NCBI GenBank assembly: GCA_028823415.1
Contig: JAPKBL010000008.1
Coordinates: 1-64,000, forward strand
DNA length: 64,000 nucleotides
DNA from: Mariniblastus sp.
GTDB lineage: Bacteria; Planctomycetota; Planctomycetia; Pirellulales; Pirellulaceae
Direction: 5' to 3'
The notes beneath the pieces were generated by a model. It had not been told where the DNA came from and made no database searches. It was given only the letters and a program-made list of their open reading frames with translations. The stretch's first letter is position 1, and each line of letters starts with the position of its first letter. A program made the position numbers and the translations under genes. Below are positions 59,442 through 64,000 of the stretch, piece after piece.

Positions 59442-59520
59442 AGTGCGAGTCGAATGCGATTAATAAATTGCCGTCAATCATCTTAACCCAACTTGATCCA
59501 ACAATAATCCTGGACCCTCG

Positions 59521-60804
59521 ATGAAAAGCATTTCCGGTAAAGAATTAATATTCCGTGGATTCAAAATCGCAACGATGGCATCCAATGCCGGAAAATTCAA
59601 ATGCGAAATTTCCAATGCACCCATCCACCAAACAACAGATGATTCAAATTACGGCATGTTACAAGAGACCGCGATCGGAGTGGCTGATGGCAAGATCACG
59701 TGGCTCGCCTTGGAACAAGAAATCGATATCGCCGGACTCACATTTGAACGAACTATAAACGGAGAAGGTAGACTTTTGACACCGGGCTTGATCGATTGTC
59801 ATTCCCATTTAGTTTTTGGAGGCAACCGGGCTACGGAGTGGGAGCGGAGACTGAATGGCTGCAGCTACGAAGAAATAGCAAAACAGGGCGGCGGAATTCT
59901 CTCGACTGTTTCGGCAACGCGAGCAGCATCCGAGGGAGAGTTGTTCCAAACAGCCGCAAAACGACTCAAGTATCTTTTATCAGAAGGTGTCACAACCGTT
60001 GAAATTAAATCCGGCTATGGATTGAATTTAGATTCGGAATTAAAGATGCTACGAGTGGCCAATCGTCTTGGATTAGAATTCCCCGTCTCTGTCGAGGCGA
60101 CCTTATTAGCCGCCCATGCGGTCGCACCTGAGTTCAAAGGAAATCCAGACGCTTTCATTCAACATGTCTGCGATACCATCCTTCCTCAATCCGCTGAACT
60201 ATGCACTGCGGTGGACGCGTTCTGCGAATCGATCGCCTTTGACCTCCCCCAAACACAACGTGTGTTCGAGCGTGCAAAGCAGTTGGGACTGAATATTAAA
60301 GTGCATGCGGAACAATTGTCACACACCGGTGCCGCCGCGCTCGCTGCAAACATGGGCGCCATATCGGCCGACCACCTTGAATACTTAAGCGCGGACGATT
60401 GCGTAACATTGGGCCAACAAGGCACCGTCGCAACCTTGCTTCCGGGGGCCTATTATTGTTTAAACGAAAAACAAAAGCCACCGCTTGCAGCATTGCGAGA
60501 CAACCACGTTCCCATCGCAATCGCGACTGACTCAAATCCCGGAAGTTCGCCGGTACTATCGCTCCTTCTGATGGGCAACATGGCATGCAATATCTTTGGG
60601 CTGACGCCATGCGAGGCGCTCGCGGGGATGACTATCAACGCTGCCAAAGCCCTCAACCTGGACCAGAGCATTGGCTCTATCGAAAAAAACAAGCAAGCGG
60701 ATTTTGCCACTTGGGACGTCGACTCGCCAGCAGAACTCGTTTACTGCATCGGCGGCAATCCGTGCGCCGCTGTCTACAAGGCCGGAAAGAGGACTGAGTT
60801 TTGA
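59521..60804 (+). CDS. hutI: Imidazolonepropionase
   Basis: This 427-residue metal-dependent amidohydrolase opens the ring of imidazolonepropionate to give N-formimidoyl-L-glutamate. Ligands and family blocks are GLIDCHSHLVFGGNRATEWE, EIKSGYGLN, KVHAEQLSHTG, SADHLEY and ATDSNPGSSP. The first 16 residues may be extra; an in-frame ATG at 59569 is an alternative start. hutF begins within its last codons (four-base overlap), so the two are co-translated. Confidence 0.97.
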   Translation: MKSISGKELIFRGFKIATMASNAGKFKCEISNAPIHQTTDDSNYGMLQETAIGVADGKITWLALEQEIDIAGLTFERTINGEGRLLTPGLIDCHSHLVFGGNRATEWERRLNGCSYEEIAKQGGGILSTVSATRAASEGELFQTAAKRLKYLLSEGVTTVEIKSGYGLNLDSELKMLRVANRLGLEFPVSVEATLLAAHAVAPEFKGNPDAFIQHVCDTILPQSAELCTAVDAFCESIAFDLPQTQRVFERAKQLGLNIKVHAEQLSHTGAAALAANMGAISADHLEYLSADDCVTLGQQGTVATLLPGAYYCLNEKQKPPLAALRDNHVPIAIATDSNPGSSPVLSLLLMGNMACNIFGLTPCEALAGMTINAAKALNLDQSIGSIEKNKQADFATWDVDSPAELVYCIGGNPCAAVYKAGKRTEF

Positions 60805-62201
60805 ACCTACTGCCAGAAACTGATGTTAGAATTGACTCGGCACTGGTCGAGACTGCGCCCGGAATTGAAGAGTGGAAGAAGAATGTCTGCCTTTCCATTG
60901 CCGATGGAATCATCACGCGTATTGATTGGGATTCGCGTCCTAATGAACCTACAAAATCCATCGCGGGGATTGCAATTCCCGCGATGGTCAATGGGCACAG
61001 CCATGCCTTTCAACGCGGCTTCGCTGGCATGAGCGAATACCGAACCGAATCACGGGATAGTTTTTGGACCTGGCGCGATCTGATGTACAAGTTCGTCTCA
61101 GACCTGACTCCCGAAGATGTTTACATCATTGCCCGACAGCTGTACTTAGAAATGGTCCAAGCAGGTTATAGCTGGGTCGGCGAATTCCATTACCTGCACA
61201 ACAGTCCGTCCGGCAAAGCCTATGCTAATTCTACGGAAATGGCCGACGCTGTCTTACGCGCAGCGGCCGACGCGGGAATCGGAATCAGTTTATTGCCCGT
61301 TTTATATCAGCGAAGTGGATTTGAAACGAATGAAACGAACCACGGGCAGCGTCGCTTCACGCTTTCTTTGGACAACTATTTTAACTTGATCGATAAATGC
61401 AAAAAGAAGATCATCGGCAATCCCAATGCTAAACTAGGGGTAGCGTTCCATTCGCTCAGGGCAGTCAGCCACGAAGCAATGAACGAAACACTCAACTATC
61501 GCCAAACTCACTTAGCGAATTCCAACATCCACATTCATGCAGCCGAACAACGGATTGAGGTCGAAGATTGCTTCACTGCGACCGGCAAACGGCCCATTCA
61601 ATTCTTACTTGATTCGTTTCCAATTGACAATTCCTGGTGTCTGATTCACGCGACACACATGGATTCCGAGGAAATCACACGCCTCTCAAACTCGGGAGCT
61701 GTCGCTGGCCTTTGCCCGACGACAGAAGCCAATCTGGGCGACGGGCTTTTTCCAGCATCCCAATTTTTAAGTTCTGGAGGACGGATTTCGATCGGTAGCG
61801 ATAGCCATTGTTCAATTAACTTAAGAGAAGAACTACGCTGGCTAGAATACGGCCAACGCCTCATCGGTGGGCAGCGCGCCGTTCTCGGCACACCCCGCCA
61901 ATCAACCGGTAGATTACTTTACTCTGAATGTGCGTTAGGTGGGGGGCAAGCCATCGGCGTCCAGACCGGAAAACTTGCTGTGGGATATCGAGCCGATCTT
62001 TTGATTGTATCCCCTGATCATCCCACGATTTCCAACGCTACGAATGACCGGATTCTTGATCGGCTAATTTTCCTCAATGCAGGATGTCCAATCCAAAGTC
62101 GCATGCTCGGGGGTCGATGGATTGAGACGGAAAAACTCGCTGAGCAATTACATTGCTCGAAAATCGCTTTCAATCAACTCAATCAAAAGTTCTTTCATTA
62201 A
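60801..62201 (+). CDS. hutF: Formimidoylglutamate deiminase
   Basis: This 466-residue protein starts at a TTG that overlaps the hutI stop (TTGA). It is an amidohydrolase: VNGHSHAFQRGFAGMSEYR, IHIHAAEQRIEVEDC, LIHATHMDSEE and GSDSHCSINLREELRWLEYG match HutF. It removes ammonia from formimidoylglutamate to give N-formylglutamate, so the pathway takes the deiminase branch. The next step (HutG, formylglutamate deformylase) is not in the window. Confidence 0.95.
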   Translation: MNLLPETDVRIDSALVETAPGIEEWKKNVCLSIADGIITRIDWDSRPNEPTKSIAGIAIPAMVNGHSHAFQRGFAGMSEYRTESRDSFWTWRDLMYKFVSDLTPEDVYIIARQLYLEMVQAGYSWVGEFHYLHNSPSGKAYANSTEMADAVLRAAADAGIGISLLPVLYQRSGFETNETNHGQRRFTLSLDNYFNLIDKCKKKIIGNPNAKLGVAFHSLRAVSHEAMNETLNYRQTHLANSNIHIHAAEQRIEVEDCFTATGKRPIQFLLDSFPIDNSWCLIHATHMDSEEITRLSNSGAVAGLCPTTEANLGDGLFPASQFLSSGGRISIGSDSHCSINLREELRWLEYGQRLIGGQRAVLGTPRQSTGRLLYSECALGGGQAIGVQTGKLAVGYRADLLIVSPDHPTISNATNDRILDRLIFLNAGCPIQSRMLGGRWIETEKLAEQLHCSKIAFNQLNQKFFH

Positions 62202-62360
62202 GCGAGGACACGCAAGCGACTGCCTGAGTTACGACCACCACCATGAATAGCGAAGGTCAGCATCTTTTTTTGAATTCCACCTTGAAATAAAAGTTGGGTT
62301 CCCAACAGGAGTTGCTACAATAATCAACTTTCCGATAGAACGATCACGCTGTAAAACTAT

Positions 62361-63257
62361 ATGCTCAAGCGAATCTGGCAACTGATTACGATGACGTTCT
62401 CGATTTGGGTGGAATCGAATGCTTCTCGCATGGCGGCGGCATTGTCTTACTACACCATGCTTTCGTTAGCCCCCTGCTTGATGATGGCCATTGCGATTGC
62501 AGGCTACATTTACGAGGACTCGGTCGTCGAAAGTGAGATCGTTCGACAGGTCCAGTTAATTTCCTCGCCTGAAATTGCGGAAACAGTAAAAGGCTTAATT
62601 CAGCGAGCCTCTCAGCCAAGATCAGGGCTTGTCGCGGGCACGGTCAGTGTTTGTGTGCTTGTTTTTGCAGCCTCCGGTGTCTTCACCCAGCTTTACAATA
62701 CTTTTAACGATATTTGGGGAGTTTCCTACCAAGGCCTCGAGGGCCTCTTATTTACCATCCGCAAACGCTTAATCGGCGTTGGCATGGTATTAGTGGTGGG
62801 AGTCATGCTCATCGGAGCCCTGATTACCGATTCGATTATGACCTACCTGAGCACGATGATGGAGGATTATCCGCAGCTGGTCACGTCGCTGAGTCTATTT
62901 GACCGCAGTTTATCGTTTCTATTAATGCCGCTGGTGTTCATGCTCATGTTTTGGTTTTTCCCTGCCACCAAAATCCATTGGAAAGACGTCTGGCCCGCCG
63001 GTATTTTGACGGCGGCATTGATCGCAGGTAGTCGCTACCTGATTGGTTTCTATCTCAAGTTTTCGACAACGAGTGAAGTTTATGGAGCGATGGGATCACT
63101 TGTGGTCATTTTAATATGGGTCTACATCACCGGTTTGATGGTTTTTTTTGGGGCTTCATTCAGCCATGCCTGGGCGGACACCTTCGGTTCCCGAAGTGAT
63201 TTTTTAAAATCCGACAAGACCGCCCCCTCTGAAATAGCTTCTGAAAATTCACCCTAA
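62361..63257 (+). CDS. YihY/BrkB-family inner membrane protein
   Basis: This 298-residue protein has about six transmembrane helices. Family features are ESNASRMAAALSYYTMLSLA near the start, TVSVCVLVFAASGVFTQLYN, WFFPATKIHWKDVWPAGILT, and YGAMGSLVVILIWVYITGLM at about 233-252. The family is often misnamed ribonuclease BN; its function is unknown. The gene stands alone between hutF and ychF. Confidence 0.93.
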   Translation: MLKRIWQLITMTFSIWVESNASRMAAALSYYTMLSLAPCLMMAIAIAGYIYEDSVVESEIVRQVQLISSPEIAETVKGLIQRASQPRSGLVAGTVSVCVLVFAASGVFTQLYNTFNDIWGVSYQGLEGLLFTIRKRLIGVGMVLVVGVMLIGALITDSIMTYLSTMMEDYPQLVTSLSLFDRSLSFLLMPLVFMLMFWFFPATKIHWKDVWPAGILTAALIAGSRYLIGFYLKFSTTSEVYGAMGSLVVILIWVYITGLMVFFGASFSHAWADTFGSRSDFLKSDKTAPSEIASENSP

Positions 63258-63530
63258 CCAATGATTGCCTGGAAGGTCCGCTAGAGTGACGCCAGATTCT
63301 TTTTGAGCGTCATTATCGTCGATTCAAAAAACCAAAATTTCGATCAGGCAAAGCTAAATCGGGCGTAGTGCCAAATTCGGATTGAGGGTACGATAGGCGG
63401 CTTGATTGGCAGCTTCTTTCGTCGATCCCTAACTTCCCTAAGTCGGTATCGACCGGGTTGGGGTTCTCAACGGTTTCCAGTCATCTCATTTTCTCTTAGT
63501 TAGCACGCATATTTTCAGGTAGATCGGTCC

Positions 63531-64000
63531 ATGGAAGCCGGAATTGTTGGATTGCCTAACGTAGGCAAAAGTACGTTATTTAACGCCCTCACCCTCTCCC
63601 AAGCGGCAGCGAGTGAGAACTATCCTTTTTGTACGATTGAACCGAACGAAGGTATGGTGAGCGTTCCAGATGACCGACTCGAAAAAATCACGACTTACAT
63701 TACGCCTCAAAAAGTCATTCCAGCGACGCTCAAACTGGTCGACATCGCCGGAATTGTAAAAGGCGCCAGCGAGGGCGAGGGACTTGGTAATAAATTCCTC
63801 AGTCACATTCGCCAGGTCGACGCGATCCTCCAAGTCGTCCGTTGCTTTGAGGACGACGACGTGATCCACGTAAGCGGATCGGTTAATCCGTTAGCGGACA
63901 TCGAGACGATTGAAATGGAGCTCATGCTGGCGGATATTGAAACCCTGCAAAACGCCGAAGCGAAGGCAGCAAAAAATGCTCGATCCGGGGACAAGGATGC
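63531..64000 (+). CDS. ychF: Redox-regulated ATPase YchF, 5' part
   Basis: The ATG at 63531 begins [20 protein letters not shown], the P-loop of the OBG-family GTPase/ATPase YchF. The family-specific [31 protein letters not shown] and [20 protein letters not shown] follow. YchF prefers ATP and binds ribosomes. Only about 156 codons are seen; the frame runs off the right edge of the window. Positions 63258-63530 are intergenic. Confidence 0.96.
   Translation, partial: MEAGIVGLPNVGKSTLFNALTLSQAAASENYPFCTIEPNEGMVSVPDDRLEKITTYITPQKVIPATLKLVDIAGIVKGASEGEGLGNKFLSHIRQVDAILQVVRCFEDDDVIHVSGSVNPLADIETIEMELMLADIETLQNAEAKAAKNARSGDKD

Overview
The window looks like a stretch of chromosome from a marine-type planctomycete, most likely a member of the Pirellulaceae. 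This is inferred from gene content, not from a marker gene. The signs are a sulfatase with a Sec signal, a planctomycete-style secreted protein with a C-x4-C-H motif, a very basic 58-residue small protein of the DUF6800 type, an NPYDSP-type small membrane protein, a homologue of the methanofuran-pathway enzyme MfnB, a GTG-started 69-residue protein with a C-terminal LPLWHP motif, and many Sec, Tat or lipoprotein precursors. Base composition is near half GC. Genes are mostly single units or pairs on both strands. GTG and TTG starts are frequent. I see no prophage, insertion sequence, CRISPR array or conjugative gene; this is core-type chromosome with many lineage-specific unknowns.

Layout: 0-5.4 kb has tRNA-Ala(GGC), a secreted PqqB-like metallo-beta-lactamase-fold protein, thiol peroxidase (tpx) and a large hybrid histidine kinase. 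5.5-13.6 kb is a minus-strand block: a macrodomain-like conserved protein, a secreted esterase, a 2OG-Fe(II) oxygenase-like protein, a PilZ protein, a frameshifted small membrane protein, a histidine-phosphatase-fold pseudoenzyme overlapping rpe, an unknown protein and a secreted alpha/beta hydrolase. 13.9-20.6 kb has ribBA, a DUF4177 lipoprotein, a DUF1648 membrane protein, the pntA-pntB transhydrogenase and a single-domain receiver. 21-28 kb has a Cys-rich secreted protein, a tiny basic protein, an acyl-CoA dehydrogenase, a sulfatase and a large secreted protein. 28-36 kb has uppP, leuC-leuD, a secreted propeller-like protein, a PSP1 protein, unknowns and map. 36-45.6 kb has a TPR protein, fumC, pdxH, a GT39/83 glycosyltransferase, aroA, a Tat-exported TIM-barrel protein and an RHH protein. 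45.9-54.6 kb has a YhiN-type flavoprotein, hslV-hslU, an isochorismatase-family hydrolase, a TIM-barrel epimerase, RNase D and mfnB-like. 55-64 kb has a PHA-system protein, a PH-domain membrane protein, the divergent hut cluster (hutH and hutU to the left, hutI-hutF to the right), a YihY/BrkB protein and the 5' part of ychF.

The best-defined pathway is histidine degradation. HutH, HutU, HutI and HutF together turn histidine into N-formylglutamate, by the deiminase branch rather than the formimidoylglutamase branch. The two arms share a 254-base intergenic region with a strong 19-bp palindrome that is a candidate operator. leuCD (leucine), aroA (chorismate), ribBA (riboflavin), pdxH (PLP), rpe (pentose phosphate), fumC (TCA) and pntAB (NADPH supply) are housekeeping. 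The mfnB-like gene suggests that the cell makes a methanofuran-type C1 carrier.

No single spectacular new system stands out. The most unusual items are the phosphatase-fold pseudoenzyme coupled to rpe, the macrodomain-like protein, the split NPYDSP gene, the hut palindrome, a tandem 16-bp duplication carrying two -10-like boxes, and a promoter followed at once by a terminator-like hairpin near 54.2 kb.
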